Both the position numbers and the translations under genes were made by a program. The notes beneath the pieces were generated by a model that saw only the letters and a list, made by a program, of their open reading frames with translations, made no database searches and was not told where the DNA came from. From the NCBI GenBank assembly GCA_022575985.1, contig JAKSXM010000040.1, positions 16,510,001 to 16,574,000 on the forward strand: a stretch of DNA of 64,000 bases, given 5' to 3'. This DNA is from Anagrus nilaparvatae (lineage: Eukaryota > Arthropoda > Insecta > Hymenoptera > Mymaridae). Shown one piece after another: positions 32,610 through 44,739 of the stretch (positions within the stretch are counted from its first letter, which is position 1; every line of letters starts with the position of its first letter).

Positions 32610-33882
32610 CAGGAATCCCTCGTTATACGCGGTTCCGCTAATCGCGGATTACCCTTATCCGCGGTTTGTGAAATGCGACAGTCCCTCGTTTTTCGCGGGC
32701 ATTTCCCTCGATAATCGCGGATTAATTTTTTTATTTAATTGATTTTTTTAAAAAGTTACACTCGGAAGTTGGCGTTAAATATAATTAAATAAAGAAAAAA
32801 AAAATTTAACCTATAATAAATAAATAGTTTATAAACAATATAGTTAAATGAATAGCAAAATTTAAAAGTTTAAAATGGCTCCAAATAAAATTCCAGTTGA
32901 AAAAGATTCAAAAAGAAATAGAAATGTTATGAATTTAGCGGACAAGTTAAAAATTTTAAATTTAATTTAACATGGTGATAAAATTGCTTCCATAGCACGA
33001 AAACTCGATGTGAATGAAAAAAAAATTCGTGACAGTGTATCAAATTTAGGCTCACAAGCAAAAAATATTAAAATAATTAGACGGAATAATATGGAAAAAA
33101 TGGAAGAAATGCTTATGATTTGGATACAAGATTTAATACATAAAAAAATTCCAGTTACTACAGCTGCTATACGAGATCAAGCAACAGTGTTTCATACTTA
33201 TTTAAGTGAAAAATATGGTACAGATGGGCCATTTAATGCCAGCAAGGGATGGTTCGAAAGATTCAAAACGCGATTTTCTTTTCACAACGTAAGATTTACA
33301 GTCTGAGTTAGAACAAGTGCTTCAAGGAGTCATAAATATGGCTAGAGAGATCGGTGGTCAAGGTTTCCAAGATCTTCAACATTCAGAGGTTTTAGAGCTT
33401 GTAAATTCTCAACAAACTGAGATTCCAATTGAAGAGCTTGAAGAGTTAGCAGATTATTCAGATGAACCAGAGGAAGAAAAAAATTCAAGTCCACCTCACT
33501 TTAGTGCTAAAATAGTGCTGCAAGTTATAAACCATATTCAAATTGCTGTAAAACTTGCAATGAATAATGATCCAATCATGAACAGAAGTTTAACTTTTAG
33601 ACGCAGTTGTGAAGTGGCAATTCAAAATTATGAAGAATTATATAATAATTTAAGGAGATCTAAACAGTCGCAATTAACAGATTATTATAAGGATTAAATA
33701 TTACTGTCCTAATTTACAAATAAATGAATAAATATATACATATATATGTTTAAATTGAATTTTTTTATTTAGCCGGAACCTAACCCCCATTTTCCCATAA
33801 GACTAAGGTCTCGTTTATCGCGGTTTCGTTATTCGCGGCAGTTTCTTGGAACCTAACTACCGCGAATAACGAGGGATTCCTG
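32610..33882 (+). mobile_element. Tigger/pogo-like DNA transposon, internally deleted
   Basis: Ends CAGGAATCCCTCGTTATACG and its inverse (one mismatch over the first 20) are flanked by TA on both sides (32608-32609, 33883-33884). CAGG ends with a TA target duplication are typical of pogo/Tigger elements. Subterminal CGTTTATCGCGG-type repeats occur on both sides. The interior carries one damaged transposase gene lacking the catalytic core. Confidence 0.9.
32875..33697 (+). pseudogene. Tigger-like transposase with CENP-B type HTH, DDE domain deleted
   Basis: The start at 32875 gives MAPNKIPVEKDSKRNRN, then LADKLKILNLI followed by an in-frame stop (32968-32970), then HGDKIASIARKLDVNEKKIR, the first (psq-like) helix-turn-helix. 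The second, CENP-B/Tc5-type HTH follows (MLMIWIQDLIHKKIPVTTAA, GWFERFKTRFSFHNV) to 33306. At about 33300 the sequence jumps in a new frame to a C-terminal tail (SELEQVLQGVINMAREIGG, ELVNSQQTEIPIEELEELAD) ending at 33697. The whole rve/DDE catalytic region is missing, so the copy could at most have encoded a DNA-binding fragment. Confidence 0.88.
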
Positions 33883-33884
33883 TA

Positions 33885-34597
33885 TAAGATAATGTGAATT
33901 TTTATGAATATACCTATATGAAGGATAATTTACAAATAAAAAATATTTTATTATTTATTTATATAATAAATAATAATTTAAAAAAAAAAAATTAATTTAA
34001 AAAAAAAGAAAAATTAAAATATAAATAAATTAAAGGGTCAAAAATATAAATTGAATAGTCTAATTCTTAATTCTCTAAAATATAAATTTAATAATCTAAA
34101 TTTAAAATTTAATATTTAAAATTTTTTTAATTTTAAATTTTATTAACTAATGCTTTATACCTAGGTTAAAAGTTTGTTAAATCGTTGATTTCATTTAAAG
34201 CTGTATTTAGATGTTTCTTTATAAAGAACATTTCTGTAAAGTTTCTTTTACGTAACATTTTTTCTTTATGAAGGATGGATATATTTTCCCAATCGATGTT
34301 ATGACTTTCAATATTTTGTTATTTAGTAATAACATTATGTTTATCTGGCTTGAGATTTTTATTTTGTTTGTGTTCTACACATCTAGTATTTAACCGTTAT
34401 TTTGTTTGGTCAATATAATTTTTGTCGCAGTCTTTTCATTTTATGTTGTACACCACATATTTATTATTAAATAGTAATAATTTATCCTTTTGCAGCTTAA
34501 TTATTGTGTTTAGTTTCAAAAAAGACCTGTATTTTGTGTTAATACTAAACTTATTTTTGACTGAGTACTGTATATTTTTAGTAAAATCACTTAAATA
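33885..34597. other. AT-rich DNA, nothing recognised
   Basis: Poly-A/T-rich, no supported feature. Confidence 0.4.
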
Positions 34598-35716
34598 TTG
34601 TTAGAAATCGAATCACTTATTTCTCGCGGTTCTCATGTTGCAAAATCGACAGTGGTCAAGCGAAGCGGTAATCACTATTTTGACAATTTATGTAATTTAT
34701 CGCGCGCCTAAATCGGCGTCTTTTACCGCCCCTCCGCTGACCAGCATCAGTCTTGCCGACACGAGAAGCACGTCTAACATCGCTCTTATCACGTGCCTAT
34801 CAATTTATCAGTTTTACAAGTCTCTTTTTATGTTATTTCATCAATATTTGTAATTGTCATTAATTATTCGTCAAGTCAGTAAATTAACGTGTTTTTCTCA
34901 ATTAACTAGTGAGCATTTTATGCATTATTTTGCTAAGTCAAAGTCAGTGATTATATGTCAAATTAATCGTGTGTCGTTATTTTATGAAATCATGTGAGAG
35001 AGGTAGCGTCAAGAAACATTTATTTAGTGTCAATAAACCATACATTTTATATTTAAACAAACTGTGTCAAAGTGTCATTTTAATTGTCGCCCAATTCCTG
35101 AACACGCCAATTATCCAAACCAGTAACGTCAATATTTTCCAAATATGGTAGAATAAACATTTTTTTATAATCAAACTCAGTGATTTGTTGTGTATTATTA
35201 TAATTACTATTATCTGTGTCATGATTTTGTTTATTTTTGTAACGTAATAATGTTTGTGCAAAAACATGGTTTTTGACATTTTTAAACACACTCTGATTTT
35301 ACAGTATTCATACTCAAACTTTCATGAATTGCTGTACTGTAAAGAGATAGAAAGATGTATTTTTATTAGTTTGTTTGTGTAATACATGCGCTAAAGGGCA
35401 ACTTTTTATGTACTTACTACCTTGATGCCCCATGGCACATGGGTTAGAGTTTCACGGCACGCACGCGCTTGCTCTCTCGTTGCCGAACGCTCGAACGGCA
35501 AACATCGTGCATTACATAACCACATCATTCTTTTTATACAAAACGTGCTTTTGCATTATAATTGCGTAAATCAAATATTTAATTAAAACTCAATAAACGT
35601 AAAACTTTCAAGTGGAATTCACAAAACATCTTATTAATTTCTTAATTCAGTCTAATACTTTTCTATCAAAAAAAACCTATATAAAATTCATTAACATTTT
35701 GGTGCCGAAAACCGGG
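34598..35716 (+). mobile_element. BEL/Pao-like LTR followed by primer-binding site
   Basis: The segment probably begins TGTTAGAAATCGAATCACTT and ends at ATTAACA near 35696, directly followed by TTTTGGTGCCGAAAACCGGG (35697-35716), a TGGTGCCGAAACCC-type primer-binding site as used by insect LTR elements. No coding sequence follows. Instead the LTR sequence recurs inverted from 35723. The 3' part (35253-35690) is well supported because two further copies exist; the 5' boundary is a guess. Confidence 0.65.
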
Positions 35717-35722
35717 TTTTTT

Positions 35723-36150
35723 TTGGCAGGAAAGTATTCGACTGAATTAAGAAAATAATAAGATGTTTTGTGAATTCCACTTGAATGTTTTACGTTTATT
35801 CAGTTTTAATTCAATCTTCGATTTACACAATTATAATGCAAAAGGAGCACGTTTTGCATAAAAAGAATGATGTGGTTGTGTAACGCACTATGTTTGCCGT
35901 TAGAGAGTTCGGCAGCAAGAGAGCAAGCACGTGCGTGCCGTGAAACTCTAACTCGGTGGCCACAGGGCCCACGGGCACCGCTGTGGTAAGTAAATAAAAC
36001 GGGGTCCTTTAGCGCATGTATCACACACACACAATAACAAAAAGACATCTTTTTCTCTCTTCACAGTACAGCAATTCATAAAACTTTGAGTATGAATACT
36101 TTATAAGGAGAGTATGTTTAAAAATGTCAAAAACCATGTTTTCGCAAAAA
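35723..36150 (-). mobile_element. Inverted copy of the same LTR (3' part)
   Basis: Reverse complement of 35253-35690, sharing GTGAATTCCACTTGAA, TTATAATGCAAAAGGAGC, GTGCCGTGAAACTC and AGTACAGCAATTCATAAA. The two arms are separated by only ~30 bp that include the primer-binding site, forming a ~900-bp palindrome. Confidence 0.8.
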
Positions 36151-36199
36151 CATACCGGCGCCCGTCGCGAATGCAACTATAAAATGAAAAGTTTAAAAT

Positions 36200-36800
36200 T
36201 TTAAATCCTATATATATTAAAATGAAATAATTTAAAAAATTGACTATTTTTGATTTTATTGGACACGCATTTATGGAGAATTGTACGGACGAAAATACAT
36301 GAAAGTGGTTTTAAAATAATCTTTAAAGAAATATCTCCAGACCTTTTTTTAATTTTTAAAAAATATTTAAATGATTTCGAGAAATCAATATCAGAAGTTA
36401 GTAGTCGAAAACGCAAAATAATTTCATTTTTTTTCACTAAAACTGATTTTTCTCAGGATCTAAGAGGTTTTTTGAAACGAGGTTTAGTGCAAATTATTCC
36501 TAGGAAAAAATGCTATCGATTTGACGTTTTTTTTTTTTTAATTTGAGCTCACGGTTCAGAGTTACAACTGTTTGAAGCTTAGAACTTCAAAATTAAAAAA
36601 ATCAAAAAGTGGACATTTTCATCACTTCAGATCTCGGAATGGATTGTATCAAAATGTAAAAACCAAGTTTCTTTGTATTTATTAATCAATTTTCTAAAGC
36701 CACTTTTTTTTTTTTTTAATTTCATCCATTCGTTAAAGAGAAATATTAAAAAAACGACTTAGAGTTTACTTTTTTGAAATTTTATATTTTTTTATATTTA
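36200..36800 (-). repeat. Left inverted-repeat flank of the satellite complex
   Basis: 36440-36790 matches 44410-44720 in inverted orientation (GAGCTCACGGTTCAGAGTTA / AACTCTGTGCCGTGAGCT; ATGCTATCGAT; CTAAAGCCACTTTTT). 36200-36440 further resembles 4370-4560. Divergence is substantial, perhaps a quarter of positions by eye. Confidence 0.7.
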
Positions 36801-36892
36801 GAACAGCTGATATCCATTTTTTATATGATTTTTTTATATTATTTCAAAAAAAAACCTAAATGCTATCATAAACATTAAAAAAAAATATATAA

Positions 36893-38520
36893 AATTAAAA
36901 AAATATTTCAATGCAATCATTGTATAAAAATATTTGACATTCCAACTTTTCTATTAAACAAGAGACAGTTAGAAAAAAAATTATAATGGAATAAAATAAA
37001 ATTAAAATATTTAATGAAATTAAAAAAATATTTCAATGCAATCATTGCTAAAAAATTTTTGAAATTAAAAAAATATTTCAATGCAATCATTGCTAAAAAA
37101 TTTTTGATAATTAAAAAATATTTCAATGCAATCATTGCTAAAAAATTTTTAAAATTAAAAAAATATTTCAATGCAATCATTGCTAAAAAATTTTTGAAAT
37201 AAAAAAAATATTTCAATGCAATCATTGCTAAAAAATTTTTGAAATTAAAAAAATATTTCAATGCAATCATTGCTAAAAAATTTTTGAAATTAAAAAAATA
37301 TTTCAATGCAATCATTGCTGAAAAATTTTTGATAATTAGAAAATATTTCTATGCAATCATTGCTAAAAAATTTTTGATAATTAAAAAATATTTCAATGCA
37401 ATCATTGCTAAAAAATTTTTGAAATTAAAAAAATATTTCAATGCAATCATTGCTAAAAAATTTTTGAAATTAAAAAAATATTTCAATGCAATCATTGTAT
37501 AAAAATATTTGACATTCCAACTTTTCTATTAAACAAGAGACAGTTAGAAAAAAAATTATAATGGAATAAAATAAAATTAAAATATTTAATGAAATTAAAA
37601 AAATAAATATTTCAATGCAATCATTGCTAAAAAATTTTTGAAATTAAAAAAATATTTCAATGCAATCATTGCTAAAAAATTTTTGAAATTAAAAAAATAT
37701 TTCAATGCAATCATTGCTGAAAAATTTTTGATAATTAGAAAATATTTCTATGCAATCATTGCTAAAAAATTTTTGATAATTAAAAAATATTTCAATGCAA
37801 TCATTGCTAAAAAATTTTTGAAATTAAAAAAATATTTCAATGCAATCATTGCTAAAAAATTTTTGAAATTAAAAAAATATTTCAATGCAATCATTGTATA
37901 AAAATATTTGACATTCCAACTTTTCTATTAAACAAGAGACAGTTAGAAAAAAAATTATAATGGAATAAAATAAAATTAAAATATTTAATGAAATTAAAAA
38001 AATATTTCAATGCAATCGTTGCTAAAAAATTTTTGAAATTAAAAAAATATTTCAATGCAATCATTGCTAAAAAATTTTTGATAATTAAAAAATATTTCAA
38101 TGCAATCATTGCTAAAAAATTTTTGAAATTAAAAAAATATTTCAATGCAATCATTGCTAAAAAATTTTTAAAATTAAAAAAATATTTCAATGCAATCATT
38201 GCTAAAAAATTTTTGAAATTAAAAAAATATTTCAATGCAATCATTGCTGAAAAATTTTTGATAATTAAAAAATATTTCAATGCAATCATTGCTAAAAAAT
38301 TTTTGAAATTAAAAAAATATTTCAATGCAATCATTGCTAAAAAATTTTTGATAATTAGAAAATATTTCTATGCAATCATTGCTAAAAAATTTTTGATAAT
38401 TAAAAAATATTTCAATGCAATCATTGCTAAAAAATTTTTGAAATTAAAAAAATATTTCAATGCAATCATTGCTAAAAAATTTTTGAAATTAAAAAAATAT
38501 TTCAATGCAATCATTGCTGA
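36893..38520 (+). repeat. Satellite array 1, 45-bp unit
   Basis: About 30 units of ATTTCAATGCAATCATTGCT plus AAAAAATTTTTGAAATTAAA plus AAAAT. Each unit holds GCAATCATTGC, an 11-bp palindrome. Since 45 is a multiple of three, both strands read as long repeat peptides (KLKKYFNAIIAKKFL on +, MIALKYFFNFKNFLA on -), up to 183 and 147 codons. I regard these as chance. A ~110-bp interruption (ACATTCCAACTTTTCTATTA...) occurs three times, and the blocks starting at 37239 and 37638 are identical, showing a ~399-bp higher-order repeat. Confidence 0.92.
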
Positions 38521-38979
38521 ATATATGTATAAAAACTAAAAGTTAAAAAGAAAGATAGATGAAAATAAAAGAAAATAATAAAAATTATACATATATATCT
38601 ATACATGCTTAGTATCTTTGATAAAAAATCAAAATGAAAAAAAAAAGTTAATCAAAATCTATCTCAATTCAATGCACTTCAATTGTATTTAATTTCTTTT
38701 AACACAAAAATTAAAAGCTGTGTATATTTATAATAAAAATTTTATATTGATTTATTGAAAATTCTTAAAATATTTTTATCTTTGCAAATGTATTAATAAT
38801 AAATATCAAATATGTGATATTAAAATATTTGTTATGTAAAAACTTACACTTGGACAACAGTAAAATATATATTTTCATATTAGAAAATATTGGAATTAAT
38901 GCCAAAAATAAGAGATTCGGAAATTTTCAAGATATTATTTTATATATTATATAACATTTCATAAAAATATATAAAATTA
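38521..38979. other. Spacer between satellite arrays
   Basis: AT-rich, non-repetitive at the 45- or 114-bp scale. Nothing recognised. Confidence 0.5.
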
Positions 38980-41900
38980 AAAAAATATTTAAAAATATTT
39001 AAATGCAATCATTGTATAAAAATAATTGAAATTCGAACTTTTCTATAAAACAATTTTTGGATAAAGAAAATTTACAAAATTTTCAATTTCAGATTGACGT
39101 ATAGTTTCTGCCAAAGTCAATAAAAATTTTTCAATGTTAACATTGCATAAAAATATTTGAAATCTTAACTTTTGTCTAAAACACAACAATATTCAAAAAA
39201 ATTTAGAATGGCGTATAGTTTCTGCCAAAGTCAATAAAAATATTTCAATGTTAACATTGCATAAAAATATTTGAAATCCCAACTTTTATATATAACAAAG
39301 CATTATTCAAAAAAATTTAGAATGGAGTACAGTTTCTGCTAAAGTCAATAATAATATTTCAATGCAATAATTGCATAAAAATATTTGAAATTCCAACTTA
39401 TGTATAAAACAGGACACTATTCGAAAAACATTCAGATTGACGTATAGTTTCTGCCAAAGTCAATAAAAATATTTCAATGCAATCGTAGCATAAAAATATA
39501 TGAAATCCCAACTTTTGTATAAAACACAATACTATTCAAAAAAATTTAGAATGCCGGATAGTTTCTGCTAAAGTCAATAAAATTATTTCAATGCTATCAT
39601 TGCATAAAAACTTTTAAAATTCCAACTTATGTATAAAACAGGACACTATTCGAAAAACATTCAGATTGACGTATAGTTTCTGCCAAAGTCAATAAAAATA
39701 TTTCAATGTTAACATTGCATAAAAATATTTGAAATCACAATTTTTATATATAACATAGCATTATTCAAAAAAATTTAGAATGGAGTACAGTTTCTGCTAA
39801 AGTCGATAATAATATTTCAATGCAATCATTGCATAAAAATATGTGAAATCTTAACTTTTGAAAAAAACACAACACTTTTCAAAAAAATTTAGAATGGCAT
39901 ATAGTCTCTGCTAAAGTCAATAAAATATTTTAATGCTATCATTGCATAAAAATTTTTTAAATTCCAACTTTTGTATAAAACAGTACACTATTCGAAAAAC
40001 ATTCAGATTGATGTATAGTTTCTGCCAAAGTCAATAAAAATATTTCAATGTTAACATTGCATAAAAATATTTGAAATCCCAACTTTTATATATAACAAAG
40101 CATTATTCAAAAAAATTTAGAATGGAGTACAGTTTCTGCTAAAGTCAATAATAATATTTCAATGCAATAATTGCATAAAAATATTTGAAATTCCAACTTT
40201 TGTATAAAACAGGACACTATTCGGAAAACATTCAGTTTGACGTATAGTATCTGCCAAATTGAATAAAAATATTTCAATGTTAACATTGCATAAAAATATT
40301 TGAAATCCCAACTTTTATATATAACAAAGCATTATTCAAAAAAATTTAGAATGGAGTACAGTTTCTGCTAAAGCCAATAATAATATTTCAATGCAATAAT
40401 CGCATAAAAATATTTGAAATTCTAACTTTTGTGTAAAACAGTACACTATTAGTAAAAATTTAGAATATCGTACATTTTCTGCTAAAGTCAATAAAAATAT
40501 TTCAATGCAATCATTGCATAAAAATATTTGAAATTCCAACTTTTGTATAAATCAGTACACTATTAGAAAAAATTTAGAATAGCGTACAGTATCTGCCAAA
40601 GTGAATAAAAATATTTCAATGCAATCGTAGCATAAAAATATATGAAATCCCAACTTTTGTATAAAACAGGACACTATTCGAAAAACATTCAGATTGACGT
40701 ATAGTTTCTGCCAAAGTCAATAAAAATATTTCAATGTTAACATTGCATAAAAATATTTGAAATCCCAATTTTTATATATAACAGAGCATTATTCAAAAAA
40801 ATTTAGAATGGAGTACAGTTTCTGCTAAAGTCGATAATAATATTTCAATGCAATCATTGCATAAAAATATGTGAAATCTTAACTTTTGAAAAAAACACAA
40901 CACTTTTCAAAAAAATTTAGAATGGCATATAGTTTCTGCTAAAGTCAATAAAATATTTTAATGCTATCATTGCATAAAAATTTTTTAAATTCCAACTTTT
41001 GTATAAAACAGGACACTATTCGAAAAACATTCAGATTGATGTATAGTTTCTGCCAAAGTCAATAAAAATATTTCAATGTTAACATTGCATAAAAATATTT
41101 GAAATCCCAACTTTTATATATAACAAAGCATTATTCAAAAAAATTTAGAATGGAGTACAGTTTCTGCTAAAGTCAATAATAATATTTCAATGCAATAATT
41201 GCATAAAAATATTTGAAATTCCAACTTTTGTATAAAACAGTACACTATTAGAAAAAATTTAGAATAGCGTACAGTATCTGCCAAAGTGAATAAAAATATT
41301 TCAATGCAATCGTAGCATAAAAATATATGAAATCCCAACTTTTGTATAAAACAGGACACTATTCGAAAAACATTCAGATTGACGTATAGTTTCTGCCAAA
41401 GTCAATAAAAATATTTCAATGTTAACATTGCATAAAAATATTTGAAATCCCAATTTTCATATATAACAGAGCATTATTCAAAAAAATTTAGAATGGAGTA
41501 CAGTTTCTGCTAAAGTCGATAATAATATTTCAATGCAATCATTGCATAAAAATATGTGAAATCTTAACTTTTGAAAAAAACACAACACTTTTCAAAAAAA
41601 TTTAGAATGGCATATAGTTTCTGCTAAAGTCAATAAAAATATATTAATGCAATAATTGCATAACAATATTTGAATTTCCAACTTTTGTATAAAACAGTAC
41701 ACTATTAGAAAAAATTTAGAATAGCGCACAGTTTCCGCTAAAGTCAATATTTGGTCACTAAATTCAAAAAATATTCTAAACTAATATTTCAATGCAATCA
41801 TTGCATAAAAATATATGAAATCCCAACTTTTGTATAAAACAGGACACTATTCGAAAAACATTCAGATTGACGTATAGATTCTGCCAAAGTCAATAAAAAT

Positions 41901-43620
41901 ATTTCAATGTTAAGGTAGTTCACCAGTAATTTAGACGACAATAGAAATCGCTAAAATTTTTATAGGGGCTTCATATTATAATAATACACATAAAAATAAA
42001 ATTTTAAGAAAATTGTGGTTTTCGTTTAGGAGATACAAAGCTCCAAAGTTGAATTCTTATACATTGCAAGCATAGGAGCCGAGTCAAAAAACACGGGTTT
42101 GAGATTTTTATTTACTGTCAACGCCGAAACTGAACAATAGATTTTTTTTTTTTAAATTGCACCAAGTAAATTAATTGTTGAAGAAACTTCTATTCGATTT
42201 TTAAATAAATTGTGGTTTTCTTATAAAAGATATTTTAATAAGAAAAAATAAAAAACCGATGAAAATTTTAAGGTGACAACGTCGACGTTTAAAATACACG
42301 CATAATATTATAATAATAATCATGTAAATAAAATCGCGTGCCTACAAACATTGTGCGACGTTGTCGTACTTTTTTTTTTATTTAAGCTACCACGAAAAAT
42401 GATCTGTCAAAATACCGTAATTTTAATTGTCTGGTAAAGAACCTTAACATTACTTAAAAATATTTGAAATCACAATTTTTATATATAACAGAGCATTATT
42501 CAAAAAAATTTAGAATGGAATACAGTTTCTGCTAAAGTCAATAAAAATATTTCAATGCTATCATTGCATAAAAATATTTGAAATCCCAATTTTTATTTAT
42601 AACAGAGCATTATTCAAAAAAATTTAGAATGGAGTACAGTTTCTGCTAAAGTCAATAATAATATTTCAATGCAATCATTGCATAAAAATATTTTAAATTA
42701 CAACTTTTGTATAAAACAGGACATTAATCGAAAAAAATTTATAATAGCATATAGTTTCTGCTAAAGTCGGTAAAAATATTTCAATGCAATCATTGCATAA
42801 AAATATTTGAAATGCCAATTTTTATGTATAACAGAGCATTATTAAAAAGAATTTAGAATGGCGGATAGTTTCTGCTAAAGTCAATAAAAATATTTCTATG
42901 CTAACATTGCATAAAAACATTTTAAATTACAATTTTTATATAAAACAGGACACTATTAGAAAAAAATTTAAAATGATGTATAGTTTCTGCTAAAGTCAAT
43001 AAAAAAATTTCAATGCTATCATTGCATAAAAACTTTTGAAATTCCAACTTTTGTATAAAACAGTATAATATTAGAAAAAATTTAGAATAGCGTACAGTTT
43101 TTGCTAAAGTCAATAAAAATATTTCAATGCAATCATTGCATAAAAATATTTGAAATGCCAATTTTAATATATAAAAGAGCAATATTCAAAAAAAATTTAG
43201 AATGGCGTATAGTGTCTGCTAAAGTCGGTAAAAATATTTCAATGCAATCATTGCATAAAAATATTTGAAATGCCAATTTTTATGTATAACAGAGCATTAT
43301 TAAAAAGAATTTAGAATGGCGGATAGTTTATGCTAAAGTCAATAATAATATTTCAATACAATCATTGCATAAAAATATTTGAAATTACATTTTTTATATA
43401 AAACAGTACACTAATCGAAAAAAATTTAGAATAGCGTTTAGTATCTGCCAAAGTCAATAAAAATATTTCAATGCTATCATTGCATAAAAATATTTGAAAT
43501 TCCAACTTTTATATAAAACACTATTACAAAATTTATAGGACACTATTACAAAAAAATTTAGAATGACGTATAGTTTCTGCTAAAGTCAATAAAAATATTT
43601 GAAAATACAATTTTTACAAA
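38980..43620 (+). repeat. Satellite array 2, ~114-bp unit with higher-order structure
   Basis: About 36 units sharing TTTCTGCYAAAGTCAATAAA then ATATTTCAATGCAATCATTG then CATAAAAATATTTGAAATTC then CAACTTTTGTATAAAACA. Landmark spacings are 114-115 bp. Marked unit variants recur: TGAAATCTTAACTTTTGAAA at 39843, 40873 and 41559, i.e. 9 and 6 units apart, pointing to unequal exchange. The unit shares the ATGCAATCATTGCA core with array 1. Confidence 0.92.
41914..42443. mobile_element. piggyBac-type MITE inserted in the satellite
   Basis: A 530-bp non-satellite segment is flanked by TTAA at 41910-41913 and 42444-42447. Its ends are GGTAGTTCACCAG and the inverse CTGGTAAAGAACC, imperfect inverted repeats. 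The satellite unit AATGTTAACATTGCATAAAA is split exactly at its TTAA. TTAA target duplication is diagnostic of piggyBac-type transposition. It also has an inner inverted pair, GACAACGTCGACG/TGCGACGTTGTC. No coding capacity. Confidence 0.85.
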
Positions 43621-44400
43621 TAAAAAATTCAAAATTTATTTTTTTATTTTAATAGAAATAACTAATAATTCAAAAAATTCAAAAATATAAAAATACAAAA
43701 TACACACCCGACAACTCGTATTTAAATTTTTAGAAGTTTTTCAAATTGTGGACAATCAATATGAGTTTATCTTTTTAAGTTGTTAACGAAAAAAAAATTA
43801 AAGTGGGGTATAGTTTCTGTTAAATTCAATACTAATATTTCAATGCTATCATTGCATAAAAACATTTGAAATTACAACTTTTATATAAAAAAGGACACTT
43901 TTCGAAATAAAATTAAAGTGAGTTATATTTTCTGCTAAATTAATTACTAATATTTCAATGCAATTGAAATTACAACTTTTCTAAAAATCAGGCTACTATT
44001 CGAAAAAAATTGAAAAAGGGGTATATTTTGCTACATTTAATACATATATTTCAATGCTATCATTGCATAAAAATATTTGAAATTACAAGTTTTCTATAAA
44101 ATAGGACAATATTCAAAAACATTTAGGTTGGGTATATTTTGCTAAATTCAATACTAATAATTTAATGCTATTATTGCATAAAAACAATTGAAATTACAAC
44201 ATTTCTATAAAACACGACGGAATTCGAAAACATTTAAGTGGAGTATATTCTGCTAAATTCAAGACCTATATATTAATACTATTATTGCATAAAAACAATT
44301 GAAATTACACTTTTTCTATAAAACAGGACACTTTTCGAAAAAAAATTAAAGTGAAGTATAGTTTCTGCTAAATTCAATACTATTATTTCAATGGATAAAC
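43621..44400 (+). repeat. Degenerate edge of satellite array 2
   Basis: Units are still recognisable by TTTCTGCTAAATTCAATACT and CATTGCATAAAAACAATTG but are strongly diverged and partly truncated, as expected at the edge of a satellite array. Confidence 0.75.
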
Positions 44401-44409
44401 CCAATAATT

Positions 44410-44720
44410 CAGTAAATCGGACTCTGAGTCTTTTTTTTGCTATTTATTTTTAATGAATACATTAAATAAAAAACAAAAAAAAATCGGCTTTAGAAAAGCG
44501 TTTAATAAATACAATGCATTTTGTTTTTTATATATTTTGATACAAACCATTTTAAGATATGAAGTGAAGAAAATGCCCAATTTTTGAGTTTTTAAATTTT
44601 GTACTTCTTAGCTTTAAACAGTTGTAACTCTGTGCCGTGAGCTAAAATTAAAAAAAAAGCGTCAACTCGATAGCATTTTTTACAAGGAGTAATTTGCACC
44701 GAAGCTCTTTTGTTTTATAT
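44410..44720 (+). repeat. Right inverted-repeat flank of arrays 1 and 2
   Basis: Inverted partner of 36440-36790 (CGGCTTTAGAAAAGCG, GTTGTAACTCTGTGCCGTGA, TCGATAGCATTTTTTACAAG). It separates array 2 from array 3. Confidence 0.7.
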
Positions 44721-44739
44721 ATGAAATGACTTAAAAATT

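Noticed and set aside
37988..38539. 183-codon open frame across the 45-bp satellite
   Set aside because: It and its antisense counterpart exist only because the repeat unit is a multiple of three and lacks stops; no start context, composition or family resemblance supports a gene.
41135..43182. Minus-strand frames reading LCNDCIEIFLLTLAETV-type repeats
   Set aside because: Translation of the 114-bp satellite, frames break at almost every second unit because 114-115 bp is not a constant multiple of three.
43340..43620. CRISPR-like array because of regular repeats
   Set aside because: Eukaryotic AT satellite; repeats are contiguous with no unique spacers of constant length.
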